DNA of 64,000 bases from JACDHG01 sp963811585 (GTDB lineage Bacteria; Actinomycetota; Actinomycetes; Propionibacteriales; Nocardioidaceae), in assembly GCA_963811585.1 (NCBI GenBank), contig CAWERR010000009.1, positions 310,001-374,000 on the forward strand. Direction: 5' to 3'. The notes under the pieces were generated by a model. It searched no databases. It saw only the letters and a list, made by a program, of their open reading frames with translations, and was not told the DNA's origin. Shown here piece after piece: positions 35,655 through 44,423 of the stretch (position 1 is its first letter; every line of letters starts with the position of its first letter). Both the position numbers and the translations under genes were made by a program.

Positions 35655-35759
35655 CGCCATGCCTCCGCGTGGTTTCTTGCGCACCATCCAGCAAGCGGTC
35701 GAGTCTAGGACTGGCCGGCCCAGAGGTCTCGGTGCGCCGGCGATCGACCGTGAGCGCTC

Positions 35760-35807
35760 GTGAGCAATCGTGACGTGTTCACTCTCCGTGCTCGCGTGAT
35801 TGCTCAC
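35760..35807. promoter_or_regulatory. Perfect 10-bp inverted repeat upstream of the AlkZ-like gene
   Basis: GTGAGCAATC (35760-35769) and GATTGCTCAC (35798-35807), 28 bases apart, about 105 bases upstream of the AlkZ-like start in the 360-base divergent region. Could be a pair of operator halves or a hairpin. Confidence 0.5.
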
Positions 35808-35835
35808 AGAGAGCAAGATTGTCGGCCAGATCCAG

Positions 35836-35851
35836 TGTGATCCAGGTCACA
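35836..35851. promoter_or_regulatory. CRP/GlxR-type cAMP receptor binding site
   Basis: TGTGATCCAGGTCACA is an exact TGTGA-N6-TCACA palindrome, the consensus of CRP-family regulators including actinobacterial Crp/GlxR. It lies about 170 bases before the Tat glycosidase gene and 180 before the AlkZ-like gene. Confidence 0.6.
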
Positions 35852-36005
35852 TTGATAGCGGGACCAACGATATCCGTCGAGGCCGAGTGTCCCAATTGCA
35901 GCCGGTTCGCCATTGGGTTTGTGATGTCATGTCCGACTCGTCACGGTCGGCAACACGGAGTCGTGTATCGATCACGCAACGTGGCGACGGCCGCACTAAC
36001 CTCGC

Positions 36006-36011
36006 TAGTGT
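36006..36011 (+). promoter_or_regulatory. -10 box for leaderless Tat-glycosidase mRNA
   Basis: TAGTGT, six bases before the GTG at 36018. Confidence 0.45.
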
Positions 36012-36017
36012 CCCGCC

Positions 36018-37325
36018 GTGGCCGAGCACGCACCCCCCCGTCCTGTATCCCGCCGAGGCTTCCTGGCGGCCGGCATCGCCGGCGCGTCGATCGCTGCCTT
36101 TCCACGATTGGCCAGCGGAGGCTCGGTCGAGCGTCTCGCCGACTACGCCGCGAGCCAGCCGTTGGCCGCCGTCAGGCCGACCTGGTCACACGCGGCTTAT
36201 AACTCGTTCGGGGTGTGCTCGCACCCGAACTTCGGCCACACCGCCTACCGTTACACGACGCAGTGGATGGACGCCCTTGCCGACACCGGCGCCGCGTACT
36301 TCCGCGGGATGTACTCACACGGTATCGACGCGACCAGGACTGCCACGCAGCGCGCCCGCGCGCTCGGCATCAAATGGGGTATGACGGTCTGTCCCGACTT
36401 GTCTCTCTCCGATCAAGTGCTGGTGAGCCGCATTAGGCACATCGCCGCCAACGCAGCGGACATCTGCCGGTACATCGAGGGTGTCAACGAGCCCAACTAC
36501 ATCCGCGGCAGCGGCGGCGTCCCGAGTGACTGGGTGCGGCGAGCTGTCGCAAAGCAGAAGGTGATCTGGGACACCGTCCAGAGCGAGCCGCGGCTGTCCC
36601 ACGTCAATGTCCTGGGTCCGTCGCTCCAGGCGGTAGAGGCGACCGAAACCCAGTACCGCTTGCTGGGGCAGGCTGGTCTCGCGCGATACATGAGTCACGC
36701 CGCCCTGCACCGCTACTCCGGTGGTCGCTACCCCAACCACCTGATCGATGAGCGGCTGCGCTGGGTCCAGCAGTACTGGGGCGGAAAACCAGCGTGGATC
36801 ACCGAGGCCGGCTACACCAACGCACTTGCTTCGAGGCAGGGTCACCGACCGGTGCCAGAGGACGTGAGCGCCGTGTATGGGCCGTCAGTGTTGCTGGAGG
36901 CAGTCGACCGTGGCTGCAAGGTCTCCTGGTTCGAGCTGTTGGACGACCCGGACCCAGGGGCCAAGGACGACATCGAGAGCAACTTCGGGATGTACGCGAT
37001 GACCAGCGGCATGGCTCCGCCTTGGCGACCCAAGCCGGTCGTCTCGACGATGAGGTCCTTCCTCTCCGGGCTCAAGGACCCAGGCCAGACCTACACCCCG
37101 CCGACGATCGGGCTGAACGTGGTCTCGAGCGCCGGTGATGTGCGAGGCACCGTGGTGACAAAGCGGAATGGCACTGCCACCTTGTACTTGCGTCGGGCGA
37201 CGAACTGCTGGGATCCGAACCAGCAGAGGCGGCTGACGGTGCAGCAGGTCCCCGTCGTCGTCACCACCTCAAGAGGCGCCAGGACCGTCGCAGTCGACCA
37301 CCAGGTCCGCGCAGTCTCACTCTGA
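36018..37325 (+). CDS. Tat-exported glycoside hydrolase-like protein (TIM barrel)
   Basis: 435 residues. The twin-arginine signal is RPVSRRGFLAAGIAGASIAA. The body resembles a clan GH-A beta/alpha barrel: NFGHTAYRYTTQWMDALADT, CRYIEGVNEPNYIRG with the likely acid/base Glu after Asn, LHRYSGGRYPNHLIDERLRW, and KPAWITEAGYTNALA with the likely nucleophile Glu. The last 90 residues form a beta domain. Substrate cannot be told. GTG 36018 is supported by the -10 spacing and by a compact Tat n-region. A CRP-like site lies upstream. Confidence 0.75.
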   Translation: MAEHAPPRPVSRRGFLAAGIAGASIAAFPRLASGGSVERLADYAASQPLAAVRPTWSHAAYNSFGVCSHPNFGHTAYRYTTQWMDALADTGAAYFRGMYSHGIDATRTATQRARALGIKWGMTVCPDLSLSDQVLVSRIRHIAANAADICRYIEGVNEPNYIRGSGGVPSDWVRRAVAKQKVIWDTVQSEPRLSHVNVLGPSLQAVEATETQYRLLGQAGLARYMSHAALHRYSGGRYPNHLIDERLRWVQQYWGGKPAWITEAGYTNALASRQGHRPVPEDVSAVYGPSVLLEAVDRGCKVSWFELLDDPDPGAKDDIESNFGMYAMTSGMAPPWRPKPVVSTMRSFLSGLKDPGQTYTPPTIGLNVVSSAGDVRGTVVTKRNGTATLYLRRATNCWDPNQQRRLTVQQVPVVVTTSRGARTVAVDHQVRAVSL

Positions 37326-37360
37326 GCTGGCCTGACGCAGCAAAGGCCTTACCACGTCGC

Positions 37361-38362
37361 TCAACGATCCGAGAGGTAGTTCTCGAGCCCGCTGATGATG
37401 GCGGCCGACAGTGCCTTCTGACCCCGGACGCTCGAGGCGATGTCTGCCTCCGTCGGTCGGCTCAAAAACAGCATCTCGCTCACTACACCGGGCATCATGC
37501 TCGGGCTCTCGTTGTGGCCGGTCTTCCACGGCCCGAGGATGAGCAGGCTGCCGTACGCCGCCCCGCTCGTCGTCAGTGCCTCGCTGTCGACGTCGACGTC
37601 GCGACTGATCCCGCGGTCGCGAACGTCCCACCCTGCGGCCGCCAGCTCCGCGAGCGCGCTCACTTGCAGTGCTTCTGCCAGCTGGGCGTTGTAATCGCTG
37701 AAGGGTCGATTCGGTGAATACAAGGTGTGGGTGCCTCCCACGTACGGGTCGCCGTACGAGTTGAAGTGGATCGACACCAGTACGTCGGCGTGCGCAGCGT
37801 TCGCGCACGCCGCCCGAGCCAGCACGTCCTTGCGGACTGCTTCGGGTGTGAGGATGCCGTCGTGGACATCTCGCGGACCCAGCGCGAGGACGTTGACGTC
37901 GGTGCTGCGTGACAAAACAACGGCGTAGCCCTCGGACCGCAGGCCGTTGGCTGCTCGAAGGGCTACGGCGAGCGCAGCATCGGACTCGTGGATCTGCTTG
38001 CCGCTGCTCGACTGTCCACCGGCGCCCGGGTCATACCCACCGTGACCCGCATCGAGGAAGACGGTCAGATCGCGGGGCTCGTCCTTCGGCGGGTAGAGGC
38101 GGCAGCTTCCCGGGTTCAGCTTTCGGGGCAGGTCGGGGACCGCGATCTGGCGAACCTTCGCGACCGGTGCCTCGGCGTCCTCAGTCGGTTCGGTGGCGAG
38201 GGGCTGGCCTGCCGCGTCTTGTTCGAGCCGATCGGGTGCTGGTGTTGCGGGTTCGCCTCCCAGGAGTGCGAAACCTGCGACGGCGGCGCTGGCGGCAACG
38301 AGCACTGCGACTGTGACAACGCGAGCGCTCACGGAACCTCTCTTCGCAGAGTGTCGGGGCAC
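37361..38362 (-). CDS. N-acetylmuramoyl-L-alanine amidase (Amidase_3), membrane-anchored
   Basis: 333 residues, GTG start. One N-terminal hydrophobic helix (ARVVTVAVLVAASAAVAGFA) then a Pro/Glu/Asp linker (to about 95). The zinc amidase domain shows TVFLDAGHGGYDPGA (His), QIHESDAALAVAL (Glu), DVLVSIHFNSYGDP (His) and MMPGVVSEMLFLS (catalytic Glu). It cuts the bond between muramic acid and the stem peptide in cell-wall remodelling. The C-terminus ends soon after the domain with no binding repeats. Confidence 0.92.
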   Translation of the reverse strand: MPRHSAKRGSVSARVVTVAVLVAASAAVAGFALLGGEPATPAPDRLEQDAAGQPLATEPTEDAEAPVAKVRQIAVPDLPRKLNPGSCRLYPPKDEPRDLTVFLDAGHGGYDPGAGGQSSSGKQIHESDAALAVALRAANGLRSEGYAVVLSRSTDVNVLALGPRDVHDGILTPEAVRKDVLARAACANAAHADVLVSIHFNSYGDPYVGGTHTLYSPNRPFSDYNAQLAEALQVSALAELAAAGWDVRDRGISRDVDVDSEALTTSGAAYGSLLILGPWKTGHNESPSMMPGVVSEMLFLSRPTEADIASSVRGQKALSAAIISGLENYLSDR

Positions 38363-38369
38363 TGGACAC

Positions 38370-38375
38370 AGACTA
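38370..38375 (-). promoter_or_regulatory. -10 box for leaderless amidase mRNA
   Basis: On the minus strand TAGTCT is followed by seven bases and the GTG at 38362, the leaderless spacing again. Confidence 0.5.
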
Positions 38376-38423
38376 GATGGGCGCGCAGCGATTTTGGCAT
38401 TGGCTGCTGGGCATGTCCGTCGT

Positions 38424-38440
38424 GTCCACTCGAAGTGGAC
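38424..38440. repeat. 17-base palindrome beside the 109-bp array
   Basis: GTCCACT-CGA-AGTGGAC, perfect 7-bp arms. It shares the CGAAGTGG core with the array that follows and is probably a diverged outer member. Confidence 0.6.
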
Positions 38441-38463
38441 GACCTGACGAGGGCCTCAGCCAG

Positions 38464-38930
38464 CACGAAGTCGGCCACTTCGCGGGAGAGGTCAGCCGCC
38501 AATCGAAGAGGCCGGCCTGACGCTTGCCCGGGCCAACACGAAGTCGGCCACTTCGCAGAAGGGGACCCGCCGCACGAAGTCGGCCACTTCGCGGGAGAGG
38601 TCAGCCGCCAATCGAAGTGGCCGGCCTGACGCTTGCCCGGGCCAACACGAAGTCGGCCACTTCGCAGAAGGGGACCCGCCGCACGAAGTCGGCCACTTCG
38701 CGGGAGAGGTCAGCCGCCAATCGAAGTGGCCGGCCTGACGCTTGCCCGGGCCAACACGAAGTCGGCCACTTCGCAGAAGGGGACCCGCCGCACGAAGTCG
38801 GCCACTTCGCGGGAGAGGTCAGCCGCCAATCGAAGTGGCCGGCCTGACGCTTGCCCGGGCCAACACGAAGTCGGCCACTTCGCAGAAGGGGACCCGCCGC
38901 ACGAAGTCGGCCACTTCGCGGGAGAGGTCA
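38464..38930. repeat. 109-bp tandem repeat array of CGAAGT/ACTTCG palindromes
   Basis: Identical blocks start at 38524, 38633, 38742 and 38851 (period 109) plus a partial block before them, about 4.3 copies. The only difference seen is A at 38509 versus T at 38618 and later. Each unit has two copies of CGAAGTCGGCCACTTCG (arms CGAAGT and ACTTCG) and a third half-site CGAAGTGGCCGG. All three frames of both strands stay largely open, giving repetitive peptides that are not credible proteins. The last copy supplies the stop codon of the YdeI-like gene (38928-38930). Confidence 0.92.
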
Positions 38931-39500
38931 GCCTTCGAGGGCCGCCATTGCTTTGCGAAGGTGGGCCGAGCGGGTTTTGGCCGTACGCGTGGTCACCAGG
39001 TCGAGGATCACGGCGTACTGGTCGGTCTTGCTGAGCGACTCGAAGCGCTTGGCGGCCCGTGGGCTCTCGGCCAAGGCGGCGGCGAGATCGGGCGGCACGG
39101 TCGCGTCCTTCTGAGATGCGTAGGCGGCATCCCACCGCCCGTCGGCCTTGGCGGCCTGTACCTCAGCCAGCCCGGACGGTCGCATCCGACCAGCTGCGGT
39201 GAGCGCCTCGACCTTGCGCACGTTCACCTGCGACCACCGGCTCCGCGGCCGTCGCGGGACGTACTTCTGGAGGTAGAACTGCTCGTCGAGGGCCCTGCGT
39301 TGGCCGGAAATCCAGCCGTAGCACAGGCCTAGGTCGACCGCTTCGTCCTCGGTCAGCGACGCAATCCCGGAGCTCTTCTTCGCCATCTTCAGCCAGACTC
39401 CGGCTTCCTGGTCAACGTGCTCGGCCAGCCACGACTCGAACGCGGCGGCGTCACGGAATGCGATCTGAGGGGCATCGCCTGAACCTGACTTCGTCGACAT
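38928..39500 (-). CDS. YdeI/OmpD-associated family protein
   Basis: 190 residues from ATG 39500; an upstream GTG (39506) is an alternative. The family pattern is complete: IAFRDAAAFESWLAEHVDQE, GVWLKMAKKSSGI, LTEDEAVDLGLCYGWISGQR, YLQKYVPRRPRSRWSQVNVR, and a basic C-terminal helix LVTTRTAKTRSAHLRKAMAA. It is cytoplasmic with unknown biochemical role. The stop codon is inside the 109-bp repeat array, so the array ends or begins exactly at this gene. Confidence 0.88.
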   Translation of the reverse strand: MSTKSGSGDAPQIAFRDAAAFESWLAEHVDQEAGVWLKMAKKSSGIASLTEDEAVDLGLCYGWISGQRRALDEQFYLQKYVPRRPRSRWSQVNVRKVEALTAAGRMRPSGLAEVQAAKADGRWDAAYASQKDATVPPDLAAALAESPRAAKRFESLSKTDQYAVILDLVTTRTAKTRSAHLRKAMAALEG

Positions 39501-39585
39501 GCGCACACGCTAGCGCCGCCCACCGACGTCGAAACCTGCACAGAACCTTCACGAGTTGTCCCCTACCCCTGACCAGGCGGACTCT

Positions 39586-39591
39586 TAGGCT
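39586..39591 (+). promoter_or_regulatory. -10 box for leaderless response-regulator mRNA
   Basis: TAGGCT followed by six bases and the ATG at 39598. Confidence 0.5.
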
Positions 39592-39597
39592 CGCACT

Positions 39598-40296
39598 ATG
39601 TCAGTCAGTGGAGGAGGTCCCAGGATCCTCGTCGTCGAGGACGAGCCGGTCATCAACCAGGCGGTCACTGACAGGCTGCGCGGCTCGGGGTACGACGTCG
39701 TACAAGCGTGGGACGGGCCTGGCGCGGTCGCGAAGTTCGTGGAGGCCGCGCCGGACCTGGTCCTGCTGGACGTGATGCTTCCGGGGTTCGACGGCCACGA
39801 GGTGTGCCGGCGGATCCAGGCCGAGAGGCCGGTCCCTGTGCTCATGCTGACCGCCCGCGACGACGAGGCGGACATCCTGGTGGGGCTCGGAGTCGGTGCT
39901 GACGACTACCTCACCAAGCCGTTTCGCATGCGGGAGCTAGTTGCCCGGGTGGCGGCCCTGCTGCGGCGGGTCGACCGTGCAGCCGAGCTGGCCACCCGCC
40001 CTGCAGTCGATCTAGGCGACCTGCGGATCGATGCAGCTTCTCGCCGGTTCTGGGTCACCGACACCGAGGTGCACCTCACGCCGACCGAGTTCGACCTCCT
40101 GCTGTGTCTGGCCGCCAAGCCGGGCGTCGTCCTGACCAGAGAGAACCTGTACGCCGAGGTCTGGGGCTGGCCGGGCGCGTCCGGGACCCGGACCGTCGAC
40201 AGCCACGTGAAGGCATTGCGCGCGAAGATCGGAGCGGACCGGGTGCGCACGGTGCACGGCGTCGGCTATGCCCTCGAGCCCGGCGGCGCCACGTGA
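39598..40296 (+). CDS. OmpR/PhoB-family response regulator
   Basis: 232 residues. Receiver domain (1-120): ILVVEDEPVINQAVTDRL, phosphorylation Asp in PDLVLLDVMLPGFDGHEVCR, switch Thr in VLMLTARDDEADI, Lys in DDYLTKPFRMRELVARV. A winged-helix output domain (135-230) with HLTPTEFDLLLCLAAKPGVV, TRENLYAEVWGWPG and RTVDSHVKALRAKIGADRVR. The stop overlaps the sensor kinase start (GTGA at 40293-40296), so the pair is translationally coupled. Confidence 0.95.
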   Translation: MSVSGGGPRILVVEDEPVINQAVTDRLRGSGYDVVQAWDGPGAVAKFVEAAPDLVLLDVMLPGFDGHEVCRRIQAERPVPVLMLTARDDEADILVGLGVGADDYLTKPFRMRELVARVAALLRRVDRAAELATRPAVDLGDLRIDAASRRFWVTDTEVHLTPTEFDLLLCLAAKPGVVLTRENLYAEVWGWPGASGTRTVDSHVKALRAKIGADRVRTVHGVGYALEPGGAT

Positions 40297-42866
40297 GCAG
40301 CCCGCTGCTCGACCAGGTCACGTCGGTCAAGGTCAAGCTCGGGTTGCTCGTCGCGGTGAGTGTCACCGTGGCCTCCGTCGTCGCCGCGATCGGTGCCGGC
40401 GGTGGTGTGCCGTTCTGGCTCAGCGTGCCGGTGACGGTCGCCTTGGCCCTCGGTGTGACCCAGCTGCTGGCTGTGGGCATGACCTCACCGCTGCGCCAGA
40501 TGACCGCTGCTGCCCGACGGATGGCCCAAGGCGACTACTCCGGCCGGGTCACCTCGACGTCGAACGACGAGGTGGGCGAGCTGGCTCGGGCATTCAACCG
40601 GATGGCCGAAGACCTGGCCGCCGTCGACCGCCAGCGCCGCGAGCTGGTAGCGAACGTGAGCCATGAACTCCGCACCCCGCTTGCCGCCCTGTGTGCCGTG
40701 CTCGAGAACCTGGTTGACGGGGTCGCCGAGCCGGACCCGCGGGCGCTGCGGACCGCGCTCGATCAAGCGGAGCGGCTCGCCACCCTCGCCTCCGACCTCC
40801 TCGACCTCGCCCGAGTGGACGCCGGCGCGGTCCAGCTGTCCACGACACAAGTGCCCGTCCGGGCGTTGTTGGAGCGCGCGGTGGCTGAGGCGCAGGTGGC
40901 CGGTCGCGAGGTGAGGTACGACGTACACGTCACGCCGCCAGCGCTCACCGCCCCAGCGGATCCGGCGCGGCTTCACCAGCTAGTTGCCAACCTGCTCGAC
41001 AACGCGTCCCGCCACAGTCCCTCGGGAGGCGTCGTCCGGATCACCGCCCAGGAGACGGCCACTGGCTGGCGACTGGAGATCGCTGACGAAGGTGCAGGCA
41101 TCGACGCCGCCGACCGGGATCGCGTGTTTGAGCGGTTCGGGACGCTGGCGGGGGCCGACGGCGGGGGCGGCACGGGACTCGGGCTCGCCATCGGCCGCTG
41201 GGTGACGGACCTCCACGGCGGCACCATCCACTTCGTCGAACCCGAGCCGAATAGCACCGGGGCCCGAGTCCGCGTCGACCTTCCGCACGAGCCGCGGCCG
41301 CAGCACAGTCACGTCTCTCACAGCGTCGAGGAGCCCGTCATGACGAACCCGGTCCAGAGTCCTGCCCTGCCCGCACCCGCTATGCCCGAGGCGGCCAAGG
41401 TGGCAGCGCCGACGTTGGACACGCTGTTCGGGAGGTTCTGGCCAGACACCGGGATTCCCGGAAGCGTGCGCGCGGTCCTGTGCAGTCTCGGCGTCGGCGT
41501 GCTGGCCGGCGTAGTCCTGCCGTTCCGGGATGGCGGGCTCGGGACGTTCCTGGTGCTGCTTGCGGCTGGCGGCGTGATCCTTGGCTTCAGCGTCAACCGC
41601 CGATCCCCCTTCACGCTGACATGTGCCGCGCTGTGCGTACTCCTGGCGGCGACCGTCGTCGTTCGCGACGCAGACTGGATCGTTGTCTTGTGCGTCCTGG
41701 CCGGGGGTGCCCTCTGCGTGGCTGGGCTCGTGAACGGCCGCACCGTGCCCGCCTTCGTGCTGGCCGGCATCGCCTGGCCCCTCGCCGCGCTCCGTGGACT
41801 CCCATGGCTGGGTCGCTCAGTGCGCACCGTCACCGGCCATGGGAACAGAGCGGCGGCGCTGCGCACGGTGGTGTGGTCACTGCTGGGTGTGGTCGTCTTC
41901 GGACTGCTGTTCGCCTCGGCCGACGCAGTCTTCGCCGAGTGGGCGGGCGCGGTCGTTCCCGACATGCAGCTCGACACGTTGGTGCTGCGGGCGTTCATCA
42001 CTGTGGCGGTGGGCGGCGTCGTGCTGGCGGCGACGTACCTCGCATTGAACCCACCGAGCATCGGGCCGGGGGCCGGTCCGGGGCGGCCCGTCGCGCACCG
42101 CTACGAGTGGCTGGCCCCCGTGCTGCTCGTCGACGTTGTCTTTCTCGTTTTTCTCGGAGCACAGGCCACCGTCATCTTCGGGGGGCATGACTACCTGGAG
42201 CGCACGACAGGGCTCACCTACGCGGAGTACGTCCACGAGGGTTTCGGCCAGCTCACGGTGGCCACTGCGCTCACCCTCCTCGTGGTGTGGGCAGCCGTCC
42301 GCAAGGCACCGCGCACGACGTCCTCGGACCTGGCCTGGCTGCGCGGGTCGCTCGGCCTGCTCTGCGTCATGACCCTGGTCGTCGTCGCCTCTGCTCTCTA
42401 CCGGATGCACGTCTACCAGGAGGCCTACGGCTTCACCGAACTCCGCCTGCTGGTCGACGTCTTCGAGGGCTGGCTGGGACTGCTGGTGATCGGCGTAATG
42501 GCGGCGGGCCTGACCCTCCGGGCGGCCTGGCTGCCCCGCGCCGCATTGCTGAGCGGGGCCGGACTCCTACTCTTGCTGGCCGCGGTCAACCCGGACGCGT
42601 GGATCGCGCAGCGCAACCTGGACCGGTATGACGAGACCGGTCAGGTCGATTGGTCCTACCTGCAGGGGCTCTCGGCGGACGCGGTCCCCGTGCTGGCCAC
42701 TCTCCCTGACGACGTGGTCGAGTGCGCGCTGATGGGGCACGAGCCCAGCAGCGACGACTGGCTGGAGTGGAACTTTGGGCGACACCGCGCCGAACCCCTC
42801 ATGCGCTCCCACCTCGCCGACTGGGAGTACAACGATGCCGTCTGCGCGCCCGAATCAGCCGACTGA
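40293..42866 (+). CDS. Sensor histidine kinase fused in frame to a DUF4173/DUF4153 membrane protein
   Basis: 857 residues. Two membrane helices (about 10-30 and 36-62), HAMP (62-112), HisKA with the phospho-accepting His124 in VANVSHELRTPLAAL, then HATPase with LVANLLDNASRH (N-box), IADEGAGID and GGGTGLGLAIGRW (to about 335). A Pro-rich linker leads without a stop into a DUF4173 protein: about 10 helices with GLTYAEYVHEGFGQLTVATA and LYRMHVYQEAYGFTELRL. In relatives the membrane protein is, as far as known, a separate gene. ATG 41340 (residue 350) has GAGGAG six bases upstream, so the second part may also be made alone. A missed stop by sequencing error is possible. Confidence 0.82.
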   Translation: MSSPLLDQVTSVKVKLGLLVAVSVTVASVVAAIGAGGGVPFWLSVPVTVALALGVTQLLAVGMTSPLRQMTAAARRMAQGDYSGRVTSTSNDEVGELARAFNRMAEDLAAVDRQRRELVANVSHELRTPLAALCAVLENLVDGVAEPDPRALRTALDQAERLATLASDLLDLARVDAGAVQLSTTQVPVRALLERAVAEAQVAGREVRYDVHVTPPALTAPADPARLHQLVANLLDNASRHSPSGGVVRITAQETATGWRLEIADEGAGIDAADRDRVFERFGTLAGADGGGGTGLGLAIGRWVTDLHGGTIHFVEPEPNSTGARVRVDLPHEPRPQHSHVSHSVEEPVMTNPVQSPALPAPAMPEAAKVAAPTLDTLFGRFWPDTGIPGSVRAVLCSLGVGVLAGVVLPFRDGGLGTFLVLLAAGGVILGFSVNRRSPFTLTCAALCVLLAATVVVRDADWIVVLCVLAGGALCVAGLVNGRTVPAFVLAGIAWPLAALRGLPWLGRSVRTVTGHGNRAAALRTVVWSLLGVVVFGLLFASADAVFAEWAGAVVPDMQLDTLVLRAFITVAVGGVVLAATYLALNPPSIGPGAGPGRPVAHRYEWLAPVLLVDVVFLVFLGAQATVIFGGHDYLERTTGLTYAEYVHEGFGQLTVATALTLLVVWAAVRKAPRTTSSDLAWLRGSLGLLCVMTLVVVASALYRMHVYQEAYGFTELRLLVDVFEGWLGLLVIGVMAAGLTLRAAWLPRAALLSGAGLLLLLAAVNPDAWIAQRNLDRYDETGQVDWSYLQGLSADAVPVLATLPDDVVECALMGHEPSSDDWLEWNFGRHRAEPLMRSHLADWEYNDAVCAPESAD

Positions 42867-42907
42867 CCGAGGAACACCTTCGCTAGCCCGGCGTACCATG
42901 CCCGACT

Positions 42908-43348
42908 ATGACGATGGAGCCCAGCGATCGACAGATCGAGGCGATGCTGGTCGCGGCACCTGCGGAGCAATGGGCAACGCTGTGGGAAACAGTCGACGAC
43001 CTGGAGCGGGAGGACAACCACGCGACCTGGGCAGGGGTCGGGGAGGGACAGCTGCCGTACGTCGTCTACAGCGAGGTCGTGCAGCGCACGCTCAGAGCCG
43101 TCGACGACCTCGGCCTCGTCGTCCCCTTCAACTGGAGCAAGTGGGATGGCATCAAGAAGTACCGGGGAGGGGATCGTCTCGACGAGGCCACCGTGGCGGA
43201 TGCCGTCAGGATGCTCACGGCAATCGTCCGAGCTGAGCGGTTCAGTGACGGCACGATTGCTGGCGCACTTGGCGACGGCACCTTCCTCGCCGCGCTCGGA
43301 AGAATTCGACGGTGGTACGAGCTCGACCGCAGGCATCTCTCGAGCTGA
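42908..43348 (+). CDS. DUF6508-like protein
   Basis: 146 residues, soluble. VVYSEVVQRTLRAVDDLGLV, PFNWSKWDGIKKYRGGDRLD and AVRMLTAIVRAERFSDGTIA resemble the DUF6508 group of unknown function. TACCAT at 42894-42899 stands eight bases before the ATG. It converges on modC with 16 bases between. Confidence 0.6.
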   Translation: MTMEPSDRQIEAMLVAAPAEQWATLWETVDDLEREDNHATWAGVGEGQLPYVVYSEVVQRTLRAVDDLGLVVPFNWSKWDGIKKYRGGDRLDEATVADAVRMLTAIVRAERFSDGTIAGALGDGTFLAALGRIRRWYELDRRHLSS

Positions 43349-43364
43349 CGGATCCTCAGACGGC

Positions 43365-44423
43365 CTAAGTGCCGTACACGGTGACCTCAGTCGCCTTCAC
43401 CGAAAAGTAGGCGCGCATTCCGGGCGCGAGGTCGAGCTCGGCTGCCGCCTGCAAGGTGATGTCGGCGCTGAGCTCAGCGGCTCGAACGCGGATCTGGCCG
43501 CTCTGTGGCTCGAGGTCGGTGATGGTCACCTCGAGGGCGTTGCGTGGACTGCCGCCCGGCCTTTCCGTAAACACCGACACGGCGTGAGGTGCGAAGACTG
43601 CGACGACCGGGTCGCCGGGCAGAGGAGCGGGATCGGCGACCTGGCCCGCAACTCGTAGACCGTGGGGCGTGAGTACGGCGTTGTCGTGCCAGGTCCCGGT
43701 GATCATGTTGAGCCCCGCGATGCGTGCGCCGAAGGCACTGCGTGGCTTGGACAGCACGTCAGAGCAGCGGCCCTGCTCGACGATCGCGCCCTCCTCGATC
43801 ACGACGACGCGGTCGGCGAGCAGGAGTGCGTCGAGCACGTCATGCGTGACCATGACAACGGTGCGGTCGGCCAGCACTCGGCGCAAGGTCCGCCGCACCT
43901 CCGGAGTGACAGCGACGTCGAGCGCTGCCATCGGCTCATCGAGGAGCAGGAGCTTCGGCTCCGCGGCCAGGGCACGGGCTACCGCCGCTCGCTGCGCCTG
44001 TCCGCCGGACAGCTGGGCGGGATGGCGGTCGGCAAGTGGCTCGAGGCCGCCGACCTCCGCGAGCCAGTGGCCCGCGGTCTCGCGGGATGCGCGTCGGCTG
44101 CCGCCTGCGCTGCGGGGACCGAAGGCGACGTTGTCGAGGACGGTCATGTGGGGAAACAGCAACGGCTCCTGAGCCAACAGCGCAATGTGACGGTCGTGCG
44201 GGGCGACGTGCAGGTCGCGATCCCGGCCGCCACGGCTGGTGAGCTGACGGCCGTCGAGCACGACCCGACCGTGATCCGGTCGCAGCAGCCCGGAGGTGAC
44301 GGCGAGGACAGTGGACTTGCCCGCGCCGTTGGGTCCCAACAGGGCCACGGTCTCGCCCTCGGCGACATCGAAGGCGATCTCGACGCCGCGGTCGGTGACG
44401 CCGGCGTCGTACTCCAGCATCAC
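43365..44423 (-). CDS. modC: Molybdate ABC transporter ATP-binding protein ModC
   Basis: 352 residues. Walker A ALLGPNGAGKSTVL, signature LSGGQAQRAAVARALA, Walker B LLLLDEPMAALDV and switch His in VMVTHD. After the ATPase (about 235 residues) comes a C-terminal TOBE domain (NALEVTITDLEPQSGQIRVR, ITLQAAAELDLAPGMRAYFS), which marks ModC. It overlaps modB by four bases (ATGA). Energises molybdate import. Confidence 0.93.
   Translation of the reverse strand: MMLEYDAGVTDRGVEIAFDVAEGETVALLGPNGAGKSTVLAVTSGLLRPDHGRVVLDGRQLTSRGGRDRDLHVAPHDRHIALLAQEPLLFPHMTVLDNVAFGPRSAGGSRRASRETAGHWLAEVGGLEPLADRHPAQLSGGQAQRAAVARALAAEPKLLLLDEPMAALDVAVTPEVRRTLRRVLADRTVVMVTHDVLDALLLADRVVVIEEGAIVEQGRCSDVLSKPRSAFGARIAGLNMITGTWHDNAVLTPHGLRVAGQVADPAPLPGDPVVAVFAPHAVSVFTERPGGSPRNALEVTITDLEPQSGQIRVRAAELSADITLQAAAELDLAPGMRAYFSVKATEVTVYGT

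Noticed and set aside
38524..39034. Protein with repeated KSATS/EVGHFAEGD-type peptides across the 109-bp array
   Set aside because: It is only readthrough of tandem DNA repeats in several frames, with no start site, and shares sequence with the opposite-strand YdeI-like gene end.
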